Below are positions 24,054 through 33,273 of a DNA stretch of 64,000 nucleotides, piece after piece. The stretch's first letter is position 1. Every line of letters begins with the position of its first letter. The notes under the pieces were generated by a model. That model had not been told where the DNA came from and did no database searches. It saw only the letters and a program-made list of their open reading frames with translations. Location of the stretch: positions 62,001 to 126,000 of the forward strand of contig DATNDU010000184.1 of the NCBI GenBank assembly GCA_035606915.1, given 5' to 3'. Source of the stretch: Roseiarcus sp035606915 (lineage in GTDB: Bacteria; Pseudomonadota; Alphaproteobacteria; Rhizobiales; Beijerinckiaceae). The position numbers and the translations under genes were made by a program.

Positions 24054-25049
24054 TCATTCCGCCGCGATTCTGCCCGCCGCCCGCTCGCGCGTCTTGCGAG
24101 CATGCGCCGAGAGCCCGTCGCGAAACCAGGCGCCGTCCTCCCAGGCGCGCACGCGGGCGTCGAGACGGTCCTTGTTGCAGGGGCCGTTGCCGGCGACGAC
24201 GTCGTAGAACTCGCCCCAATCCGGCTCGGAGAAATCGTAGCCCTGTTTCTCCTCGTTCCAGGCGAGCTTGGCGTCGGGCACCGTCAGCCCAAGGTAATGC
24301 GCCTGCGGTACGGTCTGGTCGACGAACTTCTGCCGCAACTCGTCGTTGGTGTTGATCTTGATGCGCCACGCCATCGATTGCGCCGAATGCACGCTCTCCT
24401 TGTCGGACGGGCCGAACATCATCAGCGAGGGATACCAGAAGCGGTTCAGCGCATCCTGCGCCATCGCCTTCTGCTCCGGCGTGCCGCGCGCCATATTCGT
24501 CATCAGGTCGAAACCCTGGCGCTGATGGAAACTCTCCTCCTTGCAGATGCGCACCATGGCGCGCGCGTAGGGGCCGTAGGAGCAGCGTTGCAGCGGCACC
24601 TGGTTCATGATCGCCGCGCCATCCACGAGCCAACCGACGGCGCCGATGTCGGCCCAGGTCAGCGTCGGATAGTTGAAGATCGAGGAATATTTCATCTTGC
24701 CGGAATGCAGCATGGCGATGAGTTCGTCGCGGCTGATCCCCAGCGTCTCGGCGGCGCAATAGAGATAGAGCCCGTGGCCGGCCTCGTCCTGCACCTTGGC
24801 GAGCAGGATCGCCTTGCGCTGCAAGCTCGGCGCGCGGGTGATCCAGTTGCCCTCCGGTAGTTGGCCGACGATCTCGGAATGGGCGTGCTGGCCGATCTGG
24901 CGGATCAGCGTGCGGCGGTATTCCGCCGGCATCCATTCCTTCGGCTCGATCTTCTCGGCCCGGTCGATGCGCGCTTGAAAGGCGCGCTCCTCGTCGCTCA
25001 TCTGTTCCGGCGTTTTGGCGCGGCTGGTCTTGACGAGTTGGGCGTACAT
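24054..25049 (-). CDS. paaA: 1,2-phenylacetyl-CoA epoxidase catalytic subunit PaaA
   Basis: 331 aa di-iron oxygenase subunit. Two carboxylate-histidine iron motifs are present, AKVQDEAGHGLYLYCAAE and RICKEESFHQRQGFD, on a ferritin-like four-helix fold; LPEGNWITRAPSL and NRFWYPSLMMFGPSDKES are family signatures. Epoxidises the ring of phenylacetyl-CoA with O2. It starts four bases after the thiolase stop, so thiolase-paaA-paaB-paaC is one operon. Confidence 0.93.
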   Translation of the reverse strand: MYAQLVKTSRAKTPEQMSDEERAFQARIDRAEKIEPKEWMPAEYRRTLIRQIGQHAHSEIVGQLPEGNWITRAPSLQRKAILLAKVQDEAGHGLYLYCAAETLGISRDELIAMLHSGKMKYSSIFNYPTLTWADIGAVGWLVDGAAIMNQVPLQRCSYGPYARAMVRICKEESFHQRQGFDLMTNMARGTPEQKAMAQDALNRFWYPSLMMFGPSDKESVHSAQSMAWRIKINTNDELRQKFVDQTVPQAHYLGLTVPDAKLAWNEEKQGYDFSEPDWGEFYDVVAGNGPCNKDRLDARVRAWEDGAWFRDGLSAHARKTRERAAGRIAAE

Positions 25050-25053
25050 GGCT

Positions 25054-26259
25054 TCACACCCTTTCCAGGATCAGCGCGAGGCCCTGGCCGACGCCGATGC
25101 ACATCGCACACAGGGCGTAGCGGCCCTTCTGGCGCTGAAGTTGATACATCGCGGTTGCCGCCAGCCGCGCCCCGCTCATGCCGAGCGGATGGCCGATGGC
25201 GATCGCGCCGCCGTTGGGGTTTACATGGGGCGCGTCGTCGGGCAGGCCAAGCTCGCGCAGCACCGCGAGGGCCTGCGCGGCGAAAGCCTCGTTGAGTTCG
25301 ATGACGTCCATCTGGTCGAGCTTCAGCCCGCTGCGCGCGAGAACCTTGCGCGTCGCCGGCGTCGGCCCGACGCCCATGATGCGCGGCGCGACGCCCGCCG
25401 CCGCCATGGCGACAACGCGAGCGCGCGGCGTCAAGCCGTGGGCGCGGGCGGCGGCCTGCGAGGCGACGACGAGCGCCGCCGCGCCGTCGTTGACGCCGGA
25501 GGCGTTGCCGGCGGTCACCGATTTGTCGGGGCCGTTGATCGGCTTCAGCTTGGCGAGTTGTTCGGCGCTGGTTTCGGGGCGGGGGTGCTCGTCGCGATCG
25601 ACGAGCAGCGGCTCGCCTTTGCCTTTCAGCACGCGCACCGGCGCGATCTCGTCGTCGAACCGCCCTGCCGCCTGCGCGGCGGTCCAGCGCCGCTGACTGC
25701 GCAGCGCGAAAGCGTCCTGGTCAGCGCGGGATATCCCGTAATCCGCCGCGACATTGTCGGCGGTCTCCGGCATCGATGCGATCCCGTAGCGGGCGCGCAT
25801 TGCCGGATTGACGAAGCGCCAGCCGATGGTGGTGTCGTAGAGCGCGGCGGCGCGCGAGAACGCGGCTTCGGCCTTCGGCATGACGAACGGCGCGCGGCTC
25901 ATGCTCTCGACGCCGCCGGCCAGGATGAGGTCGGCATCGCCGGCCTTGATGGCGCGGGCCGCCTGCCCCACCGCCTCCATGCCGGAGCCGCAGAGGCGGT
26001 TGACGGTCACGCCGGGCGCAGCGACCGGCAAGCCCGCCAGCAGCGCCGCCATGCGCGCGACGTTGCGATTATCCTCGCCGGCCTGGTTGGCGCAGCCGTA
26101 GATGACGTCATCGAGCGCCGCCCAATCGAGATCGGGGTTGCGCGCCTTCAGCGCCGCGATCGGCGCGGCGGCGAGATCGTCGGCGCGCACGGAGGCCAAC
26201 GCGCCGCCATAGCGGCCGATCGGAGTGCGCACCGCGTCGCAGATGAAGGCTTCGGCCAA
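25054..26259 (-). CDS. paaJ: Beta-ketoadipyl-CoA-type thiolase (TTG start)
   Basis: 401 aa, exactly the PaaJ/PcaF length. Nucleophilic Cys in TVNRLCGSGMEAV, catalytic His in NPNGGAIAIGHPLGMSG and second Cys in ALCAMCIGVGQG. Cleaves 3-oxoadipyl-CoA (and 3-oxo-5,6-dehydrosuberyl-CoA in the phenylacetate route) to acetyl-CoA products. TTG at 26259 is taken as start because GGAGG lies 5 bases upstream and the family begins right at AEAFICDAVRTPIG; the ATG at 26367 would add 36 odd residues. pcaF is an alternative name; position before paaA favours paaJ. Confidence 0.85.
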   Translation of the reverse strand: MAEAFICDAVRTPIGRYGGALASVRADDLAAAPIAALKARNPDLDWAALDDVIYGCANQAGEDNRNVARMAALLAGLPVAAPGVTVNRLCGSGMEAVGQAARAIKAGDADLILAGGVESMSRAPFVMPKAEAAFSRAAALYDTTIGWRFVNPAMRARYGIASMPETADNVAADYGISRADQDAFALRSQRRWTAAQAAGRFDDEIAPVRVLKGKGEPLLVDRDEHPRPETSAEQLAKLKPINGPDKSVTAGNASGVNDGAAALVVASQAAARAHGLTPRARVVAMAAAGVAPRIMGVGPTPATRKVLARSGLKLDQMDVIELNEAFAAQALAVLRELGLPDDAPHVNPNGGAIAIGHPLGMSGARLAATAMYQLQRQKGRYALCAMCIGVGQGLALILERV

Positions 26260-26611
26260 GGTTTCCTCCGGCGTCGGCGCCGATATTACGCCGGACCGCG
26301 CCCGAAGGCGAGGACGTCGGGCATTCGGGCGTCGCGCGATCTCGATTTGCCGCTGGCCGAAGTCCATCGCCCTCCGAACCGCGACGTCCGCCTTAGGGGT
26401 TGAAATTCAAGGCGAATCGGGTGCAGGGGCGGCGCAAGCGCGTGGTTTGACGGTGGCGAAGCGGCGCTCTATATGAGCTGTAACTTCGGTTAGCCGCTGT
26501 TGTGGGATTGACAGGATTTGCGGCGCGCCGGAGGAGAAGCAAAGCTCATAACTTAGAGAGATAGAAGTTTAAGCCGCGGGTGTCCGAAAACATGGAATCG
26601 GCGGCAAATGT
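26260..26611. promoter_or_regulatory. Intergenic region: putative tRNA promoter; paa upstream region
   Basis: 352 bases without a gene. On the plus strand TTGACG (26447-26452) and TATATG (26470-26475), 17 bases apart, make a good sigma-70 promoter pointing at tRNA-Leu. On the minus strand TAATAT (complement of 26282-26287) is a possible -10 for the paa operon but has no clear -35. I see no palindromic PaaR-type operator. The rest shows no feature I can name. Confidence 0.45.
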
Positions 26612-26696
26612 GCGGGTGTGGTGGAATTGGTAGACGCGCTGGACTCAAAATCCAGTTCCGAAAGGAGTGCCGGTTCGACCCCGGCCACCCGCACCA
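26612..26696 (+). tRNA. tRNA-Leu (anticodon CAA)
   Basis: 85 nt with encoded CCA. Acceptor stem GCGGGTG pairs perfectly with CACCCGC; class II long variable arm; anticodon stem-loop CTGGA-CTCAAAA-TCCAG gives anticodon CAA, reading UUG; T loop GGTTCGACCCC is normal. This tRNA reads the UUG codon. Confidence 0.95.
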
Positions 26697-26813
26697 CCTT
26701 AAAAAAATCGCGCCGTCCGCGCCCCCGGCAAGCCCCACTACACGGTGATTGACGACCTCAGAGGCCGAACTGACGCGCCCTGACGACGCTTCGTGCTTCG
26801 CGGCTGCCTCGCG

Positions 26814-28265
26814 TCAAGGCGTCCAGTCCGGCGCGGTCAATCGTCGCTTGCGATCGCTGGAGCGCGTGAGGCCGGGTTGATCGAGGCCCTCCTTGTCCCA
26901 GAGCTGACAGGTGACGGATTTGTGCTTCTGGTCGAGGCCTTCGCAATAGTTGGTGAATTCGCAGGTGCGCACCTCGGCGCCGCGCCCCAGGGAAATCTTC
27001 AACGCCCAATCGGGATCGGCGAGCGATTGGCGCGCCGCGCCGACAATGTCGCACACGCCCTGCGCCAGCCAGTTTTCCGCGATCTCGAAATTGTGCACGC
27101 CGCCGACGCAAATCACCGGCGTAGCGAAGCCGGCCGCATGGATCGCGTCGCGGATCGCCTTGGTCGGCGCGGCGTTGCGGCCGAACGGTCCGCGCGCGTC
27201 GGAGATGAATTGCGGCATGCATTCGTAGCCGCTGCGCCCGGTGTGGGGATAGGCCGCCGCGGCGATGGCGGGCCGCGCCGCGTCGTCGAATTTGCCGCCG
27301 CGCGAGGTCGAGAGAAAATCCATGCCGGCGCCGGCGAAGGCGACGCCGATGCGCGCCGCGTCGTCAACTTCTGTGCCGCCGGCGATGCATTCCTCGGCGA
27401 GAAACCGGCAGCCGACGAGAAAACCGCCGCCGACCGCCGCGCGCGCCGCCTGATAGACCTCAAGCGGCAGGCGCAGACGCCCCGCGAGATCGCCGCCGTA
27501 GCCGTCGCCGCGATCGTTGGCGCGCGAGAGAAACGAGGCCATCGTGTAGGCGTGCGCATAGTGCAACTCGACGCCAGCGAAGCCCACCTGCTCGGCGCGT
27601 CGCGTCGCGGCGGCGAACAGCGGCGGCAGCGTGCGCGGCAAGTCCTGGATATGCGGCAGATCGACATCGGTGATCCGCTCGCGGTAGCCCAGCCGCAATG
27701 CCTCCCATTCGCGCGCCGTCATTACGCGCTCCCATTGCGCTTCACCGAGTGCGGCGAGGCGGGTGCGCACCTCGGCCTCGGGCAGACCTTCGCCATCGAC
27801 GGCGCGCCGATGCGCTGATGTCAGGCGCAAAAACCGCTCGAAATATTTGTTTGGTTCCGGGCGACGGCGAATGGCGAGAAAATCGATGATCTGGATCAGC
27901 AGTTTGGTGCGCCCGCCGCTCGCCTGTTGCACCGCCTCGGCAAGGCGCGTCAAGCCGGGCAGGTAGCGATCATGGCCGATGCGCAGCAGCGGGCCGCTCG
28001 GGATGTCGCGGATGCCGGTCGCCTCGACGACGATCGCGCCCGGCCGGCCGCGCGCCAGGCGCACGTACCAGTCGATGACGTGTTGCGAGACAAAGCCGTC
28101 ATCGGTGGCGCGCCAGGGCACCATGGCGGGAACCCAGGTGCGCTGCGCCAGCGTCACGGCGCCGACTTGCAGCGGCGAAAACAGCCGCGACCGCTCGGCC
28201 TCCTCGCGGGTCGGCGCCTGGCCGGCATTGCTGGCGAAACGAATACGTTCAGCGGGACGCCACAC
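26814..28265 (-). CDS. NADH:flavin oxidoreductase, old yellow enzyme family (stand-alone barrel)
   Basis: 483 aa FMN TIM-barrel. LFSPLQVGAVTLAQRTWVPAM, FAGVELHYAHAYTMASFLSR, NDRGDGYGGDLAGRLRLPLEV and the late VICVGGVHNFEIAENWLAQG are old-yellow-enzyme landmarks. A C-terminal cysteine pattern C-x5-C-x11-C near residue 440 recalls the Fe-S site of 2,4-dienoyl-CoA reductase-type members, but the FAD/NADH domain of those enzymes is absent. Divergent from the 2-aminobenzoate-CoA ligase, so it probably reduces an enone or dienoyl-CoA intermediate of that pathway. That role is inferred. Confidence 0.78.
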   Translation of the reverse strand: MWRPAERIRFASNAGQAPTREEAERSRLFSPLQVGAVTLAQRTWVPAMVPWRATDDGFVSQHVIDWYVRLARGRPGAIVVEATGIRDIPSGPLLRIGHDRYLPGLTRLAEAVQQASGGRTKLLIQIIDFLAIRRRPEPNKYFERFLRLTSAHRRAVDGEGLPEAEVRTRLAALGEAQWERVMTAREWEALRLGYRERITDVDLPHIQDLPRTLPPLFAAATRRAEQVGFAGVELHYAHAYTMASFLSRANDRGDGYGGDLAGRLRLPLEVYQAARAAVGGGFLVGCRFLAEECIAGGTEVDDAARIGVAFAGAGMDFLSTSRGGKFDDAARPAIAAAAYPHTGRSGYECMPQFISDARGPFGRNAAPTKAIRDAIHAAGFATPVICVGGVHNFEIAENWLAQGVCDIVGAARQSLADPDWALKISLGRGAEVRTCEFTNYCEGLDQKHKSVTCQLWDKEGLDQPGLTRSSDRKRRLTAPDWTP

Positions 28266-28298
28266 CGCTCGACCTCACATCGCTACCGCGTCTATAGT

Positions 28299-29963
28299 TT
28301 GCCAGCGCGCCGTCTCGGCCGCGCCCGGGGACGCACAACGACCGTCGCGCTCGAAGTCAGCGCCTATGCCGACAGCTTCGCGCGCGACCGGTTGCCGGCG
28401 CGCGCCTTGTGGCCCGAACTCGAAATCGCGGACGTGCGAAATCGCTGGCCGCGACGCATCAACGCGGCGGCGGCGATTCTCGACGGCGCGGCGGCGCGGT
28501 TCGCGGATCGCCCGTGTTTGCTGACGCCCGACGCCGTCTGGACCTACGCCGAACTGCTCGACAGGGCGAACCGGATCGCCGCCGCGCTGGTTGAGGATTT
28601 CGGCCTCGCGCCCGGCGCGCGGGTGCTGCTGCGCGGCGCCAACAGCCCCATGCTCGCCGCCTGCTGGTTCGCTGTGTTGAAGGCGGGCGGCATTGCGGTC
28701 ACCACGATGCCGTTGCTGCGGGCGCGCGAACTCACCGAAATCGTCAACCGCGCCGAGGCGACGATCGCGCTCTGCGACGAACGGATCGTCGGCGAACTGC
28801 AACTCGCGAGCGCCGCCTGTCCGGGCTTGCGCCGCGTGGCCTGTTTTCACTCGGCGACCGATCAGGGGCTCGAAGCCGCGATGGCGCGCCACAACGGCGC
28901 GTTCGTGAACTTCACGCCGTCGCACGACGATGTCGCGTTGATCGCCTTCACCTCCGGCACGACCGGCAAACCGAAGGCGACGCTGCATTTCCACCGCGAC
29001 GTGCTGACGATCTGCCAGACCGTCGCTGACAGCGTGCTGCGGCTGGAGCCGGCCGACATCGTCGCCGGCGCCGCGCCGCTGGGCTTCACCTACGGTCTCG
29101 GCTCGCTGTTGTTGTTCCCCCTCTGGAGCTGCGCCTCGACGCTGCTGCTGGAGCGCTGCACCGCCGACATTCTCGCGGGCTGCTTGCGGCGGATGCCGAT
29201 CACCACCTTGATGATCGGCCCGACGCTCTATCGCGCCCTGCTGCCGCTGTTGCGCGACGAGGACTTCGCCGCTTTGCGAACCTGCTGTTCCTCCGGCGAG
29301 CATCTCGCCGCCTCGCTGTTTACGGCCTGGCGCGAGCGAACCGGCGTCGACATTCGCAATCTTCTCGGCGCCACCGAAATGTTGCACGCCTTCGTCGCCG
29401 CGCCGGAACGGGGCGCCAAGCCGGGCTCGCTCGGGCGCGCCCTGCCCGGCTATCGCGCGCAGGTTGTCGATGAGGCGATGCGGCCCGTGCCGCCCGGCGT
29501 CGTCGGCCGCCTCGCCGTGCGCGGCCCCACCGGATGCCGCTACCTCGACGACGAGGCCCGGCAGCGAACCTATGTCGTCGGCGGCTGGAACCTGACCGGC
29601 GACGCCTTCCGGCAAGACGAGGACGGAACGCTCTGGCATCACGCGCGCGCCGACGACATCATCGTCTCCTCGGGCTACAATATCTCGGGCGTCGAGGTCG
29701 AAGACGTGCTGCTTGAGCATCCGCTGGTTGCTGCGTGCGCCGTCGTCGGAGCGCCGGACGAGGCGCGCGGGCCGATCGTGAAGGCCTTCGTCGTCCCCAC
29801 CGATATGGCACGCGCCGGGCCGCGACTGGCGCGCGCGTTGCAGGATCACGTCAAGCAGGTGCTCGCGCCATACAAATATCCGCGCGCCAACGAGTTTCGC
29901 GAGGCGCTGCCGCTGACGCCGACTGGCAAGGTGCAGCGCTCGGCGCTGCGCGTGGGCGCCTGA
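28299..29963 (+). CDS. abmG: 2-aminobenzoate-CoA (benzoate-CoA family) ligase
   Basis: About 540-554 aa. AMP-forming ligase of the benzoate/2-aminobenzoate branch: SAYADSFARDRLP at the N-terminus, VLLRGANSPMLAACWFAVLKAG, P-loop FTSGTTGKPKATLHFH, LGATEMLHAF, hinge DDIIVSSGYNISGVEVED and C-terminal lysine in TPTGKVQRSALR. Would activate anthranilate to anthraniloyl-CoA. The conserved N-terminus begins near 28351 but no ATG, GTG or TTG lies in frame just before it; TTG at 28299 is the nearest usable start and has no clear ribosome site. A -10-like TATAGT (28293-28298) sits right there. The start is therefore uncertain; identity of the enzyme class is firm. Confidence 0.82.
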   Translation: MPARRLGRARGRTTTVALEVSAYADSFARDRLPARALWPELEIADVRNRWPRRINAAAAILDGAAARFADRPCLLTPDAVWTYAELLDRANRIAAALVEDFGLAPGARVLLRGANSPMLAACWFAVLKAGGIAVTTMPLLRARELTEIVNRAEATIALCDERIVGELQLASAACPGLRRVACFHSATDQGLEAAMARHNGAFVNFTPSHDDVALIAFTSGTTGKPKATLHFHRDVLTICQTVADSVLRLEPADIVAGAAPLGFTYGLGSLLLFPLWSCASTLLLERCTADILAGCLRRMPITTLMIGPTLYRALLPLLRDEDFAALRTCCSSGEHLAASLFTAWRERTGVDIRNLLGATEMLHAFVAAPERGAKPGSLGRALPGYRAQVVDEAMRPVPPGVVGRLAVRGPTGCRYLDDEARQRTYVVGGWNLTGDAFRQDEDGTLWHHARADDIIVSSGYNISGVEVEDVLLEHPLVAACAVVGAPDEARGPIVKAFVVPTDMARAGPRLARALQDHVKQVLAPYKYPRANEFREALPLTPTGKVQRSALRVGA

Positions 29964-29999
29964 GCGCGCGGGCTTCGCCATGCGTCGGCCCTGCGACCC

Positions 30000-30395
30000 T
30001 CAGGCGGCCACGACTGCCGTCGCCTGGATCTCGACCTTGGCGCGCTCCTCGATCAACGCGCTGACCTGCACCACCGCCATCGCCGGAAAATGCCGCCCCA
30101 TGACTTCGCGGTAGACCTTGCCGACTTCCGGGGATCTGGCGAGAAACTCGCGCCGGTCGATGAGATACCAGGTCATGCTCGTCACGTCCTCGGGCTTGCC
30201 GCCGTCGCAGGCCAGCACTTCGGCGATGTTGGCGAGCGTCTGACGGATCTGCGCCACCAGGTCGTCGCTCTCGAACAGCGAGTGACGGTTCCAGCCGATC
30301 TGGCCGCCGACGAAGATCGTCCGCCCGGTCGCGGAGACGCCGTTGGCGTAGCCAAGCGGCTTGGCCCATCCCTCCGGCTGCAAGATGCGATGCAT
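30000..30395 (-). CDS. RidA/YjgF-family protein of the anthranilate operon
   Basis: 131 aa. FVGGQIGWNRHS, the segment LANIAEVLACDGG and the C-terminal VEIQATAVVA show a RidA trimer subunit. RidA hydrolyses imines/enamines, using an Arg (105 in E. coli) in the motif PARS. Here that position is Met106 (PAMAV). Free-carboxylate substrates would need the Arg; a CoA-thioester imine would not. Its place at the end of the 2-aminobenzoyl-CoA operon suggests it removes the amino group from a reduced 2-amino-oxocyclohexene-carboxyl-CoA. This is inferred: Arg-less Rid proteins often lack measured deaminase activity. Confidence 0.75.
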   Translation of the reverse strand: MHRILQPEGWAKPLGYANGVSATGRTIFVGGQIGWNRHSLFESDDLVAQIRQTLANIAEVLACDGGKPEDVTSMTWYLIDRREFLARSPEVGKVYREVMGRHFPAMAVVQVSALIEERAKVEIQATAVVAA

Positions 30396-30461
30396 GTCGA
30401 TCTCCGATGGCGTTTATAGCCGCGCCCCGCTGTGTCAGCGGGAGAACGCGGCCGATTTCCC

Positions 30462-31633
<1,172 letters not shown>

Positions 31634-31634
<1 letters not shown>

Positions 31635-32485
31635 CAATCGCCCTCGAACACCGGTTTGCGTTTGGCGGCGAAGGCCTCGAAGGCGCGGCGGAAATCGCCG
31701 GTCGCCATGCAGATCGCCTGCGCCTGCGCTTCGGATTCGATCATCTCGTCGAGGCCCATCGCCCATTCCTGGTTCATCATCGTCTTGGTGATCCCGTGCG
31801 CGAACCAGGGGCCATCGGCGAGCGACCGGGCAAGCGCCTGCGCCTCGCGCTCGAGATCGGCGCTGGGATGCAGCGCGTTGTAGAAGCCCCACGCCGCCCC
31901 CTCCTGAGCGGTCATGGCGCGGCCGGTGTAGAGCAGTTCGGCGGCGCGGCCCTGGCCGATGATGCGCGGCAGAATTCCGCAAGCGCCCATGTCGGCTCCG
32001 GCGAGGCCGACGCGGGTGAACAGGAACGCCGTCTTGGCCTCCGGCGTCGCCAGACGCAGATCGGACGCCATCGCCAGGATCGCGCCGGCGCCGGCGCAGA
32101 TGCCATCGACAGCGGCGATGATCGACTGCGGGCATTTGCGCATCGCCTTGACGAGATCGCCGGTCATGCGCGTGAACGCGAGGAGATCGGGCATCCGCAT
32201 CTTGGTCAACGGCTCGATGATCTCGAAGACGTCGCCGCCCGAGGAAAAATTGCCGCCCTCGCCGCTCAGCACGACGGCGCGCACATCGCAGGCGCCGGCG
32301 AGATCGCGGAACAGATCGCGCAGTTCCGCATAGCTGTCGAAGGTCAGCGGGTTCTTGCGCTCGGGGCGGTTGAGCCACAACGTCGCGACGCGGCCATCCT
32401 CGCTGGTCTCGAAGCGGAAGTGCCGCGCCGCATAATCCTTGAACGGCCGCTTGGCCGCCTGCATCGCCGAAATCGCCTCACTCAT
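31634..32485 (-). CDS. Enoyl-CoA hydratase/isomerase family protein
   Basis: 283 aa crotonase. VLSGEGGNFSSGGDVFEI supplies the oxyanion-hole segment and AAVDGICAGAGAILAMASDLRLA the second; the catalytic-glutamate position of classical hydratases falls in LAGADMGACGILPRIIGQGR, where Asp is found at the usual second Glu position. This pattern is common in hydratases or hydrolases of alicyclic CoA pathways. It lies between the SDR and acyl-CoA dehydrogenase genes with 4-base and 1-base overlaps. Probable step: hydration or ring opening of the reduced ring. Confidence 0.83.
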
Positions 32486-33273
32486 CCCGCCATCACCTCC
32501 CCGCCGGCGACCACGATCGCCTGTCCGTTTATCGACGCCGCGCCCGGCGACGCCAGCCACGCGACCGCGTCGGCAACCTCCTCGGGCGTCACCAACCGGC
32601 GCTGCGGATTGGCCTTCGCCAATTCGGCGCGCGCCTCGTCTTCGCTGCGCCCGGTCTTGGCGACGATGGTCGCCACCGCTTTGTCGATCAACGGCGTTTG
32701 CGTGAATCCCGGACACACCGCATTGACGGTGACGCCGCTGTGCGCCAGTTCCAGCGCCAGCGCCCGCGTTAGTCCGATCACGCCATGTTTGGCGGCGCAA
32801 TAAGCGGCGACATAGGCGTAGCCGGTGAGCCCGGCGGTCGAGGCGACATTGACCAGCCGCGCGCCGAGCCCATGACGCTTGAGATCGGGCAGCACCGCAT
32901 GGCTGACCTGATAGACGCCGGTCAGATCGACCGCCAGCACATGCGTCCACAGCGCAAGGTCGGTCTTGGCGAACCGCGCGCTCGGCGCCTCACCGGCGTT
33001 GTTGACGAGAATGGAGACATCGCCAAACGCCGCCCGCGCCCGCTCCAACCCGCGCGCGATGGCGGCGGCCTCGGTGATGTCGAAACCGTCGACGACCAAC
33101 GCAGCGTCCGCCGGCAATGTCGCAGCGACGGCCTCCAAAGGCGCGCGGCGGCGCCCGGCGAGGCTGACGCGCGCGCCACACGCCGCCAAGCCGCACGCGA
33201 TCGCGGCGCCGATGCCGCTGCCCGCGCCGGTGACCAGCGCATGGCGGCCGGCGAGGCTGCCGCTGGCGCTCAT
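32482..33273 (-). CDS. SDR-family 3-hydroxyacyl-CoA dehydrogenase
   Basis: 263 aa. NAD-binding GAGSGIGAA at residues 16-24, NNAGEAP, catalytic Ser in LVNVASTAGLTG and YxxxK in AAYCAAKHGVIG; PGFTQTPLIDKAV follows. Complete classical short-chain dehydrogenase. In the Azoarcus evansii 2-aminobenzoate clusters an enzyme of this type follows the monooxygenase/reductase and oxidises a 3-hydroxyacyl-CoA; gene order here agrees. Overlaps both neighbours by 4 bases. Confidence 0.85.
   Translation of the reverse strand: MSASGSLAGRHALVTGAGSGIGAAIACGLAACGARVSLAGRRRAPLEAVAATLPADAALVVDGFDITEAAAIARGLERARAAFGDVSILVNNAGEAPSARFAKTDLALWTHVLAVDLTGVYQVSHAVLPDLKRHGLGARLVNVASTAGLTGYAYVAAYCAAKHGVIGLTRALALELAHSGVTVNAVCPGFTQTPLIDKAVATIVAKTGRSEDEARAELAKANPQRRLVTPEEVADAVAWLASPGAASINGQAIVVAGGEVMAG

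Noticed and set aside
26694..26722. Possible terminator for the minus-strand OYE gene (CGCG-loop-CGCG then seven T)
   Set aside because: The stem is only 4 bp and it lies against the tRNA 3' end; too weak to call.
26553..26738. 61-codon minus-strand frame
   Set aside because: It is the antisense of tRNA-Leu, a common false gene call.
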